DNA of 64,000 nucleotides from positions 212,501 through 276,500 of the forward strand of contig NW_024067979.1 in the NCBI RefSeq assembly GCF_009389715.1, written 5' to 3'. Made by a program: the position numbers and the translations under genes. The notes under the pieces were generated by a model that saw only the letters and a list, made by a program, of their open reading frames with translations, was not told where the DNA came from and did no database searches. Position 1 is the stretch's first letter. Every line of letters starts with the position of its first letter. The stretch is from Phoenix dactylifera. Taxonomy: Eukaryota > Streptophyta > Magnoliopsida > Arecales > Arecaceae. Below are positions 13,119 to 25,650 of this stretch, in pieces.

Positions 13119-14474
13119 ACGAATCCATTTTTTCTTAGAGTTGGGCTAGTACTTTTAAAAGGTTATAACAGTCGTATGGGCCTACCTTGATTGACCTCAA
13201 TATAAACCTTTTAATTCATGTGCTCGCATGGATGTGGAATGGTGAATTTTTTCAGTACTTGAAGCACAAATTTAGGATGGCTTGAGCCTAAATCTTGTTG
13301 ACTAGTCAAGCCATGCTTGTGCACATCGTGCGGAGAACAATACCAATTAATGGATCCAAATTCTCTTGTCTAGATATTTTGGAGTCTAATAAGCATGTTG
13401 ATTTGGAGTAGAATTTGTTGGAGATGATTGAGATGCCTATGTCCATTGCTTGGAGTTAAATTGGGTTAGAACTATGATCCAAGGGTTGTAGGGCCTTTTG
13501 AGTTTTGTCCAGATAGGGAGAGGGCCTGTTGGTACTATAATATCCACTGTTGCAAGGTTGACATTTCTTAGTTTCTCACCATTCATTGGTTTTCTTGATG
13601 CAAATGGAACATTTTCTATTCTACTTATAAAAAAAAAAAAGAGCAAATACAGATGGAACATATAAGACGGAATATTCCTGTCTTTCTTTTAGCTTCCTTT
13701 GGTCGAACCAAATCCTAATCTTCTGCATCCTACTACAAGTTACTTTCCATCCTTGACACTTCCGCATTAAATTTTGGTAAACTTAGATTATTAACAAAAT
13801 TTAGCCATTTATCGCAGCAGCAATAACAAAAACCTTGATGCATGGTTTTAATTTCCATAAGCTATTGTTCCTTTAACTCTCTAAATAATAGCAAATGTGG
13901 CTAACAACCAGCCCTTATATAGATCAAGGACATCTGCATTTTAAGATCAGGGTAATTATGTAGTAAAGCTAATATATGGGTGCTCTTATGACAGTTCTGA
14001 TAATTTTGTTTCGGACCAGAAAACCAAGGAGTTGATAATAATGATCCAAACCATTGGATATGATCTATTACTTCTAAACTATCAAAAAATCATGTAATAT
14101 ACTATCTATAAATATCTAGCCTACGCATCCAGAAAACATACATTATTTCATATTACTTAAACTATCCATTTTTTAATATCAGATATATAGGCTAGAGATC
14201 TCAAAATTACATAATTTTTTTACGAGTGAATAGTTACAGATAGTATACCATATTCACTGGACGTTGAGTCCTTCATTTGTTCAATCAAGACTGACCTCAT
14301 TAAAGCTGTTGTATATTACATATTAGCTTTACTTATAAGTGTATATGATATTAATTTACAAAATAAATTGATCCAGATCAGAAACGCTGGTTGATATTGC
14401 AATTGATCCGTCCATAAGGTACTACTTTCATGCAAAGCCTAGAAATTGTATATTACGGCCACCTTGCTTGATTT

Positions 14475-14575
14475 TTAACAGTTGCCAACTCACTCAGTTG
14501 GCACCCATCCCCTCATGAAAGTCTTGTATTCAAACCAAGTGGTGGTGAATGGCCGCCATGTTTTTTCAAACAAAA
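14475..14575 (+). repeat. tRNA-like SINE fragment
   Basis: CACTCAGTTGG near 14491-14502 resembles a tRNA A box, and TTGTATTCAAACC near 14524-14538 resembles a B box at near-tRNA spacing. The unit is short and its ends are unclear. Confidence 0.3.
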
Positions 14576-15574
14576 TATATTAGTTAAACTAAGCCATTTT
14601 AGCTTGAAATTTAAAAAAAAAAAAAAAAACAAATAGATCTATATGAATTTGAAGTTTCCTTTGTAAGACATAAAGTTCTCAAAACAGTTTGTAATTAATC
14701 ATTAATTTGACAGATTGTGAATGACAACTTGAAGTCCATGCTGTGGGGGGATTTTAAGATGTTGGACCAGCCAGCATCATGTTATCATGTGAATCCAATT
14801 AAGGGAGTGATTGAGGGAATGAATCTAATTAAGTTCCAAGATTCATACAAATTCAATACATCATGTGATCTAGTTATTGAAAAATGATAATGACACCATT
14901 GCTCTTCAAACTTAAATTAATGGAGCCATATGGTTCATGTAGAAATTAATTTTGGAAAATTATGACAATAGGTTAGAATTTATCAAAAATGTCAGAGTAT
15001 CAAAAATTAATCTTGCTGCATCCTTCTGTGTCTCATGATTTGGTTTTACTAGCAACCAAGGGAATCACTCCCATAGCCATCTGGGTCTCCAGACTCCTTC
15101 CTTTCCACCCTGATCTTTATAGGTCTTATGATAGATTGCTTGATATCATGCTCAGTTCTATCTGATTTGATGTCATCTTGTTTCCTTAAAAATTTTGTCC
15201 GCATGGATATATAGATAATAGCAAGATTAGAGATAGGTAATGAAGTTTCGCATGGAAAGAGACATAAGAAAAATAAAATTCTTGAGCGACGCATTAATAG
15301 TTTACATTCATGGTATTTGCTCTTGAAAACAGCTTCATATTTGTGGCTCATAGCACAAAAAGTTTGATGCAAAACGAATTAATAAAAGAGCAGACAAAAA
15401 GTCACCCAAAAAATGGAAAGAGAATGGTTTGGGAATTCTTTATAGCTATTGGACCTAACTCTCCTCAATGAAGATGTTCTACCCTTCAATGTACGTAACT
15501 GCTTCGTGGAAATGACATCAGAAAACAAGACAGCAAATTCTCCAAACAAGTCGACCTCCTTGGCTTCACATTTT

Positions 15575-15975
15575 CTCCATAAGTAAATTACAAAAATCTC
15601 TGTAAAATTAGAATAAATTATATTTATGGCCAATAATCTAAGAAACCTACGTTTACTCTCCAAAATTTATGTTTATCCAACATTTTAATCTATAACTTAA
15701 CAGAAGGTTAGTCAAATATTTAATCTTAACAAATACCATATTAAAAAAAATAAAAATGGCCAAAATAACCTTAAATGACATGACAACCATCAAAAACATA
15801 AGACAACATGTGCATCCTTCTTTCCATCTAAGAGCAATTTTGACTTTTCACATAAGGTATAACGATTTTCCTAATACTGTTTATCTAATTGGGTGCAGGT
15901 AAATGTAGATTTTATAAATTATTGGATGTAAGTGTAATAAACGTAAATTTTAAAGAGATTTTTGTATTTTACTCT
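15575..15975. repeat. Foldback MITE-like element, ~400 bp
   Basis: The left end reads GTAAATTACAAAAATCTCTG near 15581. The right end near 15949-15974 is its reverse complement (AGAGATTTTTGTATTTTAC). Homology continues inward through CCAATAAT and CTACGTTTAC on the left, matched by the inverse of ATTATTGG and GTAAATGTAGA on the right. No target duplication is evident, so the superfamily is uncertain (Mutator-like is possible). Confidence 0.5.
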
Positions 15976-16094
15976 TTTCCCATTTAATCAGCGTGGCCTC
16001 AATACTAGCCACCATTGCTGGCATCATACTCTAAATAGATCTCCACTTCATATATCGCATTAAAATGCTACGAGGAGACTTAATTTATTTGGAC

Positions 16095-16102
16095 ATATAT
16101 AC

Positions 16103-16174
<72 letters not shown>
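16095..16174. repeat. (AT)n microsatellite
   Basis: A run of about 80 bp is made up almost wholly of alternating A and T, with a few C interruptions at its left end. Confidence 0.9.
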
Positions 16175-16176
<2 letters not shown>

Positions 16177-16750
16177 CCACTCGACGTACCACTCATTTCA
16201 GTAAAATAGCTAAGATGTGCGTACCGCTATTTTAATAATATCAATATGGGGGAAGTGTCTCACTTCCTTTCATTTTTTCAAAAAAAGAAGAAGGAAGAAG
16301 AAGACCACGACCAAAATGATAAGTCCCAATTTGAGCAGTGGGTTCAATTCATCCTAAACCATAAGAGAAACTTTTTATAAAATGTTTATGCTGCTGCTAT
16401 TAGGAATACAAAGGTTCAGACAGATGTAAGTCTTATTATATATATATTTCCAAATATTAGTCTTGGTCTCCTCCTATTTTCTATTTTTCAACTGTTTTGG
16501 GATCTGGAGGCATTTTGTCAACAAAGTGGAGGGAGACCCTTATTGCACCGCGTCCGGCCTGAGCCTCACAAAGGCTTTTCCTTTGCTTCGAGTATATTAA
16601 ATTCAATAGATGCATGCCTCTCATCCTTAATTATGGTTAGTGCTGCGTCATTAGAATACTACCAATACTGTGCTCACAAGAAGTGATTGTTTAAAATAAT
16701 GATGTCATGATTAAGCCCATGTGAAGCCAATGTTATTTTAAATCTGTGGG

Positions 16751-17385
16751 CTGTCTCTGAAACCACGGCATTAAACTGGTTTCCAATTAAAAGCCCAGCT
16801 GTTTTAAGAGAGGAGGTTTGGGAGTAGACTAGAATTTATGGGCTCGTTTGGTTCGCAGGAAAAAGAGGGGAGAAAGTGTGGTCAACGGAAAAGTAATGAA
16901 ATGCCTCTTATTTGGTTGGAGTTTTCAAAGAAGAGAGATGGGAAAGTTGTATTCCCATGGGAATATAATTTCCACATTTCATGAGAAAGTCTTTCCCATG
17001 AGAAACATGGGAAAGTTACTTTCTCATGAGGTGGGAATCACTCCTTTTTTATTTTTTCCCCAAAAGACCCTTCAGCATTAAAGAAGCATTAAAGAGGCAT
17101 TAAAGACCTAATTTTTATTAAGGGCATAATAGGAATTATACATAACTTTCCTAGGAAAGTGGATGGTCAACCAAACAAAAGCACTTTGGAAATTTGTCAC
17201 TTTCCCATGGTTAACCAAACATGCCAAAAGTACTTTCCTAGGTATCCTCTTCCTAGAAATCTGATTCCCAGGAATCATATTCTTAGGAGGAAAAATATTT
17301 CCCGCGAACCAAACGAGCCCTATGAGGCAACTCCTGAACCATGATATTAAACTGGTTTCTAATTAAAAAGCCAGCTGTTTAAGAC
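16751..17385. repeat. Diverged ~60-bp direct repeats flanking a MITE
   Basis: The left copy (about 16751-16811) and the right copy (about 17325-17385) share ATTAAACTGGTTTC, AATTAAAA and CCAGCTGTTT in the same order and orientation. Between them lies the 481-bp element at 16840-17320. The repeats are too long and too diverged to be a target-site duplication. Confidence 0.6.
16840..17320. mobile_element. PIF/Harbinger-like MITE, 481 bp
   Basis: The ends are inverted repeats of about 23 bp with one mismatch: GGGCTCGTTTGGTTCGC at the left, GCGAACCAAACGAGCCC at the right. They are flanked by TAT on both sides, which may be a 3-bp target duplication. The TIR resembles PIF/Harbinger ends (GG-rich followed by GTTTGGTT), although TTA or TAA would be the usual target. 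The interior has repeated CATGGGAAA/TTTCCCATG-type palindromic words and no coding potential. Confidence 0.7.
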
Positions 17386-18761
17386 CTAAAAGGGTAGAGG
17401 GAAAGAAAAATAATTTCTTCAGAAGATTTTTTTCGATCCACTTAACTCGAATCTCTCTAAAAAAATTTAGAAAAAAGATGAAAAAATTTCGAATCTAGGA
17501 TTGACATCTCCTTTTCTTCTATTGATAATCATAAAATTGAGCTACATAACTTCTATTTATAAAGGTAAAGTCCGTCTTTTCACAACTCGAATTAGATTCC
17601 TCTTCTAGTTTTTATAAAGCTCATTTTTCTAAAATAAATATAACTAATAAAAATAAATTTTAAAAAGCTAAAATTTTATAAGAAGTAGATCACCACTTTT
17701 ATATCAGCTTTGTTTTTTGTGACTCCTCTTGATTTTTTTTAAAAAAATTAGTTTTGATTTAATTGGTCCATTTCAGAACCCAAATAATGAGGCTTGAGCT
17801 TGATCACTAAGTGCATCTCATCCTTTAAAGGTCTATAATGAACTGATAACATCATTTTCAACCAACTCTCTTTGTTTGGGTTAGTAACTTGGAAACGTTC
17901 TTTGTTATTTTATTAGAGTGTTATTGGCGTAGCCGGTGAGAAAGGGAAAAGATTACATTCTTTAGACCATCCAAACCTACCACATCGTTGCAAAACAAAG
18001 GGGTCTTTGCAAACTCTCTTTATTTGGCGGGCGACGATATAGTACATTTGGATGGCCCATAGATTACAATCCACCCAGTGGTTTCTCAGCAGGTAACACT
18101 CTTAAAAAAAAAAAAAAAAAAGTGAGAGTTACCAAAATATTTACCCACACCCTAAATAAAAAAATAAATCAATAAATAAATAAAAACAAAAACAAAAATA
18201 ATATTTCTGCAGGCAAATACAGCTTATTCATGTCTCAAATTCATGAGACTTAAAAATGATTTGGACGCATCATTTTTGATTGCACAACTCAATACACACA
18301 AACGGGCCATTTATATGTACGACTTGTTTAGTACACACAAAAAAAAAAATTCTCATCAAAATATTTTTTAAAAAAATTAATTTTAGATATAGAATACTAG
18401 TAAAATAATTTTGACATATTTAGTTGATTCTGAAAAAATAACATTAGCTTATATTGAGTATTTACTTTTTCAAAAAAAATTATGTGAAATATATATTATA
18501 CTTTTAATTAAAAAAATATTATTTATTGATTTTAATGGTTTAAAAATTGTTTTAGAAAAAAAAATCATTCTAATTTGCAATCGGTAAAAAAACAGCTTTT
18601 TTATATCCATCATAATTTTTTAATAAAATATAAAAATTTTACTTCTATAAAAATATTTTTTCTTTAAAAACTCTATTAAAACAAAACTAAATTATTTAAT
18701 TTATTATTATTATTATTATTTGGATTCAAACGAGCACACGATGAGATGAGTAGATGACTTA
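17386..18761. other. Intergenic, very AT-rich, no gene seen
   Basis: Long A and T runs, scattered microsatellite-like ATT and AATA words, and no open frame with recognisable protein content. It ends at the TTA target site of the Harbinger element. Confidence 0.6.
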
Positions 18762-18778
18762 GGCCCTGTTTGGGGGAG

Positions 18779-18818
18779 CTTTTGGAGGGCCAGAAAGCAC
18801 TTTCTGGCCCTCCAAAAG
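18779..18818. repeat. Subterminal perfect hairpin in Harbinger end
   Basis: Two 19-bp arms, CTTTTGGAGGGCCAGAAAG and its exact reverse complement, are separated by CA. The same structure, with slight changes, lies at the same distance from the left end of the short relative near 47393-47433. Conservation in both copies suggests a cis signal of the family, perhaps transposase binding. Confidence 0.75.
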
Positions 18819-19199
18819 TACTTTTAGATGAAAAACTGTGTTTGGTAAATTTTTCAAAAAGCTGTTTCAGCTTTTGCGGGAAGCTGTAAATAGCTTTTGG
18901 GAGGAAGCTCCAATTTGGAGCTTTTGGGAGGAAGCTGTTTCAGCCTTTTCGGAAAGCTCTATTTTTGACAAAAATGCCCACATTAAAATATAATAATTAC
19001 ATAGCTTGTCCCTTTATAAACCTAAAAATCTGCTGGAGCCAAGAACCCTAGCCGTCAGACTCCTTTCCGTAAGAAAAGATATTTTTCTTTTCAATTTTTT
19101 ATGCATCTCTTGAACCACATTTTAGAATAAAAAAATTTAATCCTTCTCCGTACCTTCCAAAATCAATGTATTATTTTTTTTTTTAATCATCAACCTTGC

Positions 19200-19745
19200 G
19201 GCCCGTCCTCCTCGAGCATGGACCACGAAGAACCACCCCTGGACCACGGAATCGCGGTCCAGGCTGTAGCCGCGACACCGTGGACCGCAGCACTGCGGTC
19301 CATGATGCCTCCTCTCTCGCGGTCCACGGGTGACCATGATCGTCTGTTACAGAGGGAGGATCTCTCTCTGTTACAGAGAGAGATCCTCCGTCCATGCTCA
19401 AGCCGCGACACCGTGGACCGCACCACCGCGGTCCACGGTGCCTCCCTTTACAGAGAGAGAGGATCTCTCTCTGTTACAGAGAGAGAGGATCTCTCTCTAT
19501 AACACAGAGAGATCCTCTCTCTGTACGCTTAATGATCTCGCGGTCCACGGTGGACCGCGAGATCCTCTCTCTGTTGCAGGGAGGGAGTTCTGGTGGACGG
19601 CAAGCTCTTTTCCCTCTCTGTTACAGAGAGAGAAATCTCTGTTACAGAGAGAGAGATTTCCCTCTGTGGTTCGGGTGGACCAAATTTTTCCTCTCTCTGG
19701 TTCGGGTGGATTAAGTTTTTCCTCTCTCTGTTACAGAGAGAAAGA
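19200..19745. repeat. Block of repeated palindromes in the transposon
   Basis: Two kinds of palindrome alternate. One is CTGTTACAGAG within runs of CT and GA, with at least six exact copies between 19343 and 19740. The other is built on GCGGTCCACGG/TGGACCGC; the best example is a 15-bp perfect arm pair around one G at 19534-19564. Many words occur as local direct and inverted repeats. The block is GC-richer than the rest of the element. The open frames crossing it on both strands reflect the repeats rather than a gene. Confidence 0.8.
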
Positions 19746-19800
19746 TAGATTTGTATTTAGAATTTTAATGGAGTTTGGTAATATTATTGTTGCCTTCTAA

Positions 19801-21768
19801 CTTATGATTGGATCATTCTCTGTCAGGTACTATCACCTAGTGGCTCAGAAATTTGCAATCTCCATTGCACTTTGAAGTTTTAAGAAGTAAGAATACTCCT
19901 TTTATCCTTAATTAGCCAAAATATTTTATGCTTATACTTTTGACTTAAAGTCCAAATTACTACTTACATTGTCATTCTTCAACAAAATTCACTGCTAGTG
20001 ATTCCAAGAATGGACATTTGATGAATATTGAAGCATGTTTTAATTAAAAGATCTTACACCTTATTGTCATTTTAGTGTTGCATACTATTGTTACTAATAC
20101 TTCCAATATTGCCAAGAAGATATTGGGTACTCAACATCGTATTTGGCTAATATTGGGAACTTGACAATGTAATATGTTTTGAGTTTTTATACAGCAGCCC
20201 AACATAGAAAAGTTCTGGCTGGTTTTATATAACATGTACATGGCTTGGGTTGGTCATATTGTACCCATCAAACATGCAATGCATTCATAAAGATTTGTTT
20301 ATTATAAATTGGCTGAATAGTGTGGGGTAGAATATGAATCTTATGTTTTTTCATATTATTAAAATTCTCACGATGTGGGCACCTCAAAATCCTCTTAGAA
20401 TACCTCCTTGCAGTACAGGAGGTACTGCATTTAAATCCCCCACTGGTTCCCTAGAGATCCAATGAAGAATAATGTTGGTGGCTAGTTCTTGTTGGCCTGA
20501 GCGTAGTTAGTGCAAGCAACAAAGTGCAGTTAGGCACAGGTTTACATAATGCAGCACAATGTATGGCTTCATGCAATTTATAAACAAAATGAATTTTAGA
20601 GCAAACGTTATTTTCCTGCCTTTGGTTTCTTTTACAAAAACCTTTTTTTTCCCTTTTTTTTTGGAGCTAGGTCTCTAACAACTGCCTCAACTCAGCAGGA
20701 TAAATCCCTCCCCATACGGTAGATCTAACTGAGGGCCTCCCCCTATTTGCTGCTGTTAGAGATTGATTCACTGATTTGATTTGTTGTGGGGATCTATTAA
20801 TATCACTAATTGAGCGAAAGAATATAAAGTGAAATATAATATTTTCTAATTTAGTGAAATAGTTTACTGATGCCATCCCTCTCCTTCATCTCGATCGTAA
20901 TTACGATACATGCCCCCTGGACCTTATTAATCTGACAAATAATGTGCATACAACGTAACCATTACATGATTCAAACTTTAGTCTTCATGATCCGAGCATT
21001 GGGAATTTCCAAACAATCTCACAATTTTTTTAAGAGAAATCTCAGTGCGCTATTACTTTTATTCCTTTAGAAATAATCAATTTTCATATTTATTACAGAA
21101 TCATATGAGCATGTTCTAAGAGCTAAAAGGAAAGAACCTGTAGGTGCTAATGGATTTACAATATAAAATCGAGATACTGGAGATAAATAAGGTAATAAAT
21201 GTTCCTATTAATCTGATCTTATTTCCAATAGAAAGAGAGTCCTACAAGATCTGGAAGTTGAAATTTAAAAAGAAAGGAGATCATGGTACGTAGGCAAATT
21301 TTTCCTGAGATCATGGCAAAAATGCTGCTACCTAGTTAGGAATGGGAAGAGTAAGTTTATACATGGTAATGGCAATTTCTTTATTTACTATCATAATAGC
21401 CATCCATCAAATCCTTGATTCTATCAAATAATTGACATTCATTAGACATAGAGTTCTATTAAGAAGACTAGCTTGACCAAATACAGAGAAAGTATACAAT
21501 AAAGAGTACATGGGTCTTCTAAGACTAGCCTAAAAATGGTCAAGAACATAGACGAAACCAGTAAAGCCTGTGATCCATTTAAGAACTGTGCAAGCTGGTG
21601 AAAATGCTTATAGTTCTATCAAATAATTGCCTCTTATTGCATGCCTTGTCTAATATCTCATTGTTTTTCTAATATGCTTTACAAGGTGTTTTATTCATAT
21701 GGATGAAATCATGACTTATGATTGACAAAATGTTTCATGTCTTTGTTGTTGCATTGTAAGAAGAACAA
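19801..21768. other. Harbinger internal non-coding region
   Basis: About 2 kb between the palindrome block and ORF1. No coding region or further repeat structure is evident. It should contain the promoter of ORF1. Confidence 0.5.
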
Positions 21769-22848
21769 ATGTCTAAGAAGAGCCAACATACCCTTGCTGG
21801 TCCATCAACCCAAGATGAGAAGAAGAGGAAGGCCATTTGGAATGAAAAATTGATAGAGGAGTTTATCGATATATGTATTGGTGAAGTTGAAGCTGGTAAT
21901 TGCCCAGGAACACATTTCAATAGGTTAAGGTGGGCCAATATAATTAAGAAATTCAATGAGAAGATTGGAAATCAATATGACTACAAAAAATTTACAAATA
22001 AGTGGGATAACCTGAAAGCAAATTGGAGCATTTGGATGAAATTGGTGGGAAAGGAAACAGGGCTTGGATGGGATCCTGTTAGAAATACAATAGATGCACC
22101 AGATGCATGGTGGGAAAAAAAATTGCAGGTACACGTGCCACTAGTTTAATATTTGTAAGATTTTTTATACTAACCTATAAACTACTATTGACAACTATAT
22201 ATTGTTAACTTGCAGGAGATTCCTGATGTAGCTAAGTTTCGAGAACGTGGTCTACAACATGCCATAAAATTGGATAGGTTATTTAGAGGTACTAGTGCCA
22301 CTGGGGAGGGGGCCTGGGCACCAGCTTTACTGGTGCAGGAGGATGTTGAGGACACAATTGAAGTATATGAGAGGTTGGATGGGGTTAATAATGATACATT
22401 TGAGGGCTTAGGTGACTCAGATGAGGACCATCATATGATTGCATATAAAATTGATGATGTTCCCACTGATAATTTTAATGTTAACCTTACTCTTGCATCT
22501 GATGCTATCCAAGAGAGAGGAAAGAAAAGAGTTAGCTCTACTTTGCATGATAAGAAATGCAAGAAGGTTGAGGGTGCTGCACAACTATCTCAGTAATTGA
22601 GTCGTCTTATTGATGCAGTGGAGAAGAAAAGTACAGTGCCATCCAAGATGATTGATAAACCTGGACGTAGTATCGATGAGGTGATGGACGAAGTGCATAT
22701 GATGCCTGAGATGGTAGTACAACCTGAACTGCTTTTGATTGCTGCTGAGGTGCTCCTTAAAAGAGAACATCGAGAGATGTTTATGGCACTCCGAGATACC
22801 AATCTTCGAATTGAATGGCTCAAGCGAATGTCAAACTTACATAAGTAG
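21769..22848 (+). CDS. Harbinger ORF1: Myb/SANT-like DNA-binding protein (one stop)
   Basis: Exon 1 (21769-22128) and exon 2 (from 22216) join phase 0 across an 87-bp GT-AG intron: AWWEKKLQ then EIPDVAKF. The N-terminal part (KRKAIWNEKLIEEFIDICIG, RWANIIKKFNEK, FTNKWDNLKANW) is the Myb/SANT-like trihelix domain typical of plant Harbinger ORF1 and of its host-derived relatives. The middle is acidic (GLGDSDEDHH) and followed by a basic KKRVSSTLHDKKCKK stretch that may be a nuclear signal. The C-terminal part (SRLIDAVEKK, SIDEVMDEV, REMFMALRDTNLRIEWLKRM) is also typical. One TAA at 22594-22596 separates the C-terminal 83 codons, otherwise in frame. In this superfamily ORF1 binds the ends and helps bring the transposase to the nucleus. 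Classified from family resemblance. Confidence 0.8.
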
Positions 22849-23094
22849 TTGTTGACGTACTATTATAGCAATATGTTTTGTAGTTTTAATTATGAACTTC
22901 TATTATAGAATGATGATGGACTATATGTATTTGTGGTATCTCTTGGATAATGTATCGTGGATGCTATTGATTTTATGGATATTATAGATGTTATGATTTT
23001 GTGATATTATATGTATTTGCATTATATGTTTATATATCATTTGTTTTATTTGCTACAGATGTTTTATTTTTTGCATAATATGTTTTCTACAGGT

Positions 23095-24454
23095 ATGGGC
23101 AGCATTGACAATAGTTCTGAGGAAAATTATTCCAGTGAAGATGAGATAGTTGATGATGATAATTATAATATTCTACTAACTGCAACTGTTGGTATGGTTA
23201 CTGAATATTACACAAAATATATTGAAAAGGAGCCTTGTAGGACCTCTTATCAAACCGGATACAAGTTTGTATCAGAAATTTTATATGGCAATCCATATAG
23301 ATGCCAACAACAATTTTGAATGGAAAAACATGTATTTATTAATCTGTGCATGGAATTGAAAATCAAATATGGTTTAAAGGCTTCTAGATATATTCCTGTT
23401 GAGGAGCTGGTATCTATGTTTTTGATGATTCTAGGACATGGGTTTGGGAATAGGATGGTTCAAGAAAGATTTCAACATTCCAGAGAAACAGTTAGTAGAT
23501 ATTTCACCCATGTTTTAAATGCTGTTTTAAGGATGTCCAAGGATATTATTAGCCCGCTGGATAAAGAGTTCAAAAATATTCCAAGTAAAATCCGCAATGA
23601 TCATCGTTGGTGGCCTTATTTTAAGGACTGCATTTGAGCAATTGATGGCACCCATATACCAGTGAAAATTTCTCCATCCAAACAAGTACCATATATTGGC
23701 CGAAAAGGGATTCCTACACAAAATGTTATGGCTTATTGTGATTTTGATATGCGTTTCACTTTTGTTTGTGCTGGATGGAAAGGTACTGCTCATGATACTC
23801 GTACTTTTTTAGATGCTATACACAGAAAAGAGCTCCAATTTCCACACCCACCTAGAGGTATGCATTTTAATTAAATATATTATAATATAGACGTATGCAT
23901 ATTAATTAAATATATTATGATCGCAAGTATACTTTTTTAACTTTCATTAAATATATTAAAATACTAACTCATATATATATATATATGCAGGTAAATATTA
24001 TTTGGTGGATGCAGGATATCCTCACATGTTGGGATATATGGGGCCTTACAAAGGGGAGAGATATCATTTACCAGATTTTCGACGTGGAAGTCAACCAAGG
24101 GGTATGCATGAAATCTTTAATCATGCACATTCCTCCCTGAGATGCACTATTGAGAGGACATTCGGATGCTGGAAAAGTAGATGGAGAATGTTGAGTACCA
24201 TACCCAACTTTTCTTATCATAAACAAGTCCAAATTGTGGTGGCTTCCATGGCTATTCATAATTTTATTAGAAATCATGCAATCAAAGATTTGGAGTTCTA
24301 GCCTTATGATGATAATGAGGATCTACTTCCTTCTGATTGTTTAGAGATTAATGAACCACAGGAAGAACTGAGTGCAGAGCAAAGCCAAATATTGGGTAAC
24401 CGTGAGATGGATATTCTGCGTGATCATATTGCTTCTCAACTTATAGCTCGTTGA
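23095..24454 (+). pseudogene. Harbinger DDE transposase, with in-frame stops
   Basis: Exon 1 is 23095-23857 and exon 2 is 23991-24454, joined at CCA CCT AGA G|GT across a 133-bp intron. The helix-turn-helix part has LKASRYIPVEELVSMFL and RFQHSRETVSRYF. The DDE triad of DDE_Tnp_4 is visible: AIDGTHIPV (first D), KYYLVDAGYPHMLGYMGPY (second D) and SSLRCTIERTFGCWKSRW (E), then SMAIHNFIRNHA. Three in-frame stops (23317-23319, 23635-23637, about 24299-24301) interrupt it, but no frameshift does, so decay is slight. The enzyme would cut and rejoin DNA at TTA targets together with the ORF1 protein. The acidic start (GSIDNSSEENYSSEDE) is an inferred N terminus. Confidence 0.85.
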
Positions 24455-24869
24455 CTTCTGAGTGCAGTGCAATTCCACATGTTGTTTTGTTTTGTATTTG
24501 ACCAAACATGAATGTTCGTTGTATTTTTGTTGCTACTACGTCAACAATGTAAAAAAGTATGAACAAGGTAAAGTTAGAGAGGATGGATATTAACTATGTG
24601 CAATCCTTGATTAACTATGTGCTAAGATATATGTATACCATGCTAGATTAATTGTGTTCAATCCTTAATTGTGTGTTAGAAAGGCTAAACTGTGTGCCAG
24701 GCTATATGAAGTATATTCCAAGCCTTATTAAAGTACGCACGTAGAATATGTTAAATAATTTTTCATCTATGTGATTCTCGTCTAAACATCTAGTAATCAT
24801 TTAATCAATTTTATCACCTAACTAGAAAAATTGTTAGAGAGATACCATAATACGTTATCACCTACTATA

Positions 24870-25650
24870 AATATAATATTATAATACGTTATATCATAAT
24901 ACATTAATATGTTATGTTAAATAATTTAATATTATGTTATATTATGAAAAATTAATTTATACTAATAATTATAATATTTTATACCTTTATTATTGTATTA
25001 TACTATAAATATTATATTATATTACATTACATTATAATACATTAATATGTTATTTTAAATAATTTAATATTATGTTATATTATGAAAAATTAATTTATAC
25101 TAATAATTATAATATTTTATACCTTTATTATTGTATTATACTATAAATATTATATTATATTACATTACATTATAATACATTAATATGTTATTTTAAATAA
25201 TTTAATATTATGTTATATTATGAGAAATTAATTTATACTAATAATTATAATATTTTATACCTTTATTATTGTATTATACTATAAATATTATATTATATTA
25301 CATTACATTATAATACATTAATATGTTATTTTAAATAATTTAATATTATGTTATATTATGAAAAATTAATTAATACTAATAATTATATTATTTTATACCT
25401 TTATTATTGTATTATACTATAAATATTATATTATATTACATTACATTATAATACATTAATATGTTATTTTAAATAATTTAATATTATGTTATATTATGAG
25501 AAATTAATTTATACTAATAATTATAATATTTTATACTTTTATTATTGTATTATACTATAAATATAATATATATTACATTATATCATAATACATTAATATG
25601 TTATGTTAAATAATTTAATATTATGTTATATTACCAAATATTAATTTACT
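24870..25650. repeat. 138-bp minisatellite, ~5 copies
   Basis: The marker ACTAATAATTATA begins at 24961, 25099, 25237, 25375 and 25513, exactly 138 bp apart each time. Copies differ by only a few bases. The unit is almost pure A and T. The short relative at 47377-49158 has a single copy near 48719, so the array expanded in the long element or shrank in the short one. Confidence 0.95.

Larger units (their letters stand above)
13119..16750. other. Intergenic, AT-rich, no gene seen
   Basis: No coding region is supported. Within it are a SINE-like unit (about 14475-14575), a foldback element (15575-15975) and an AT microsatellite (16095-16174). Two vaguely inverted segments around 14090-14120 and 14200-14260 might be an older MITE, but the match is too weak to call. 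Confidence 0.5.

Noticed and set aside
19137-19800. Several overlapping frames on both strands
   Set aside because: Products of the palindromic repeats (SLLQRE-like peptides), not a gene.
24880-25650. CRISPR-like regular array
   Set aside because: Regular 138-bp spacing, but the whole unit is repeated with no variable spacers; it is a minisatellite in a plant transposon.
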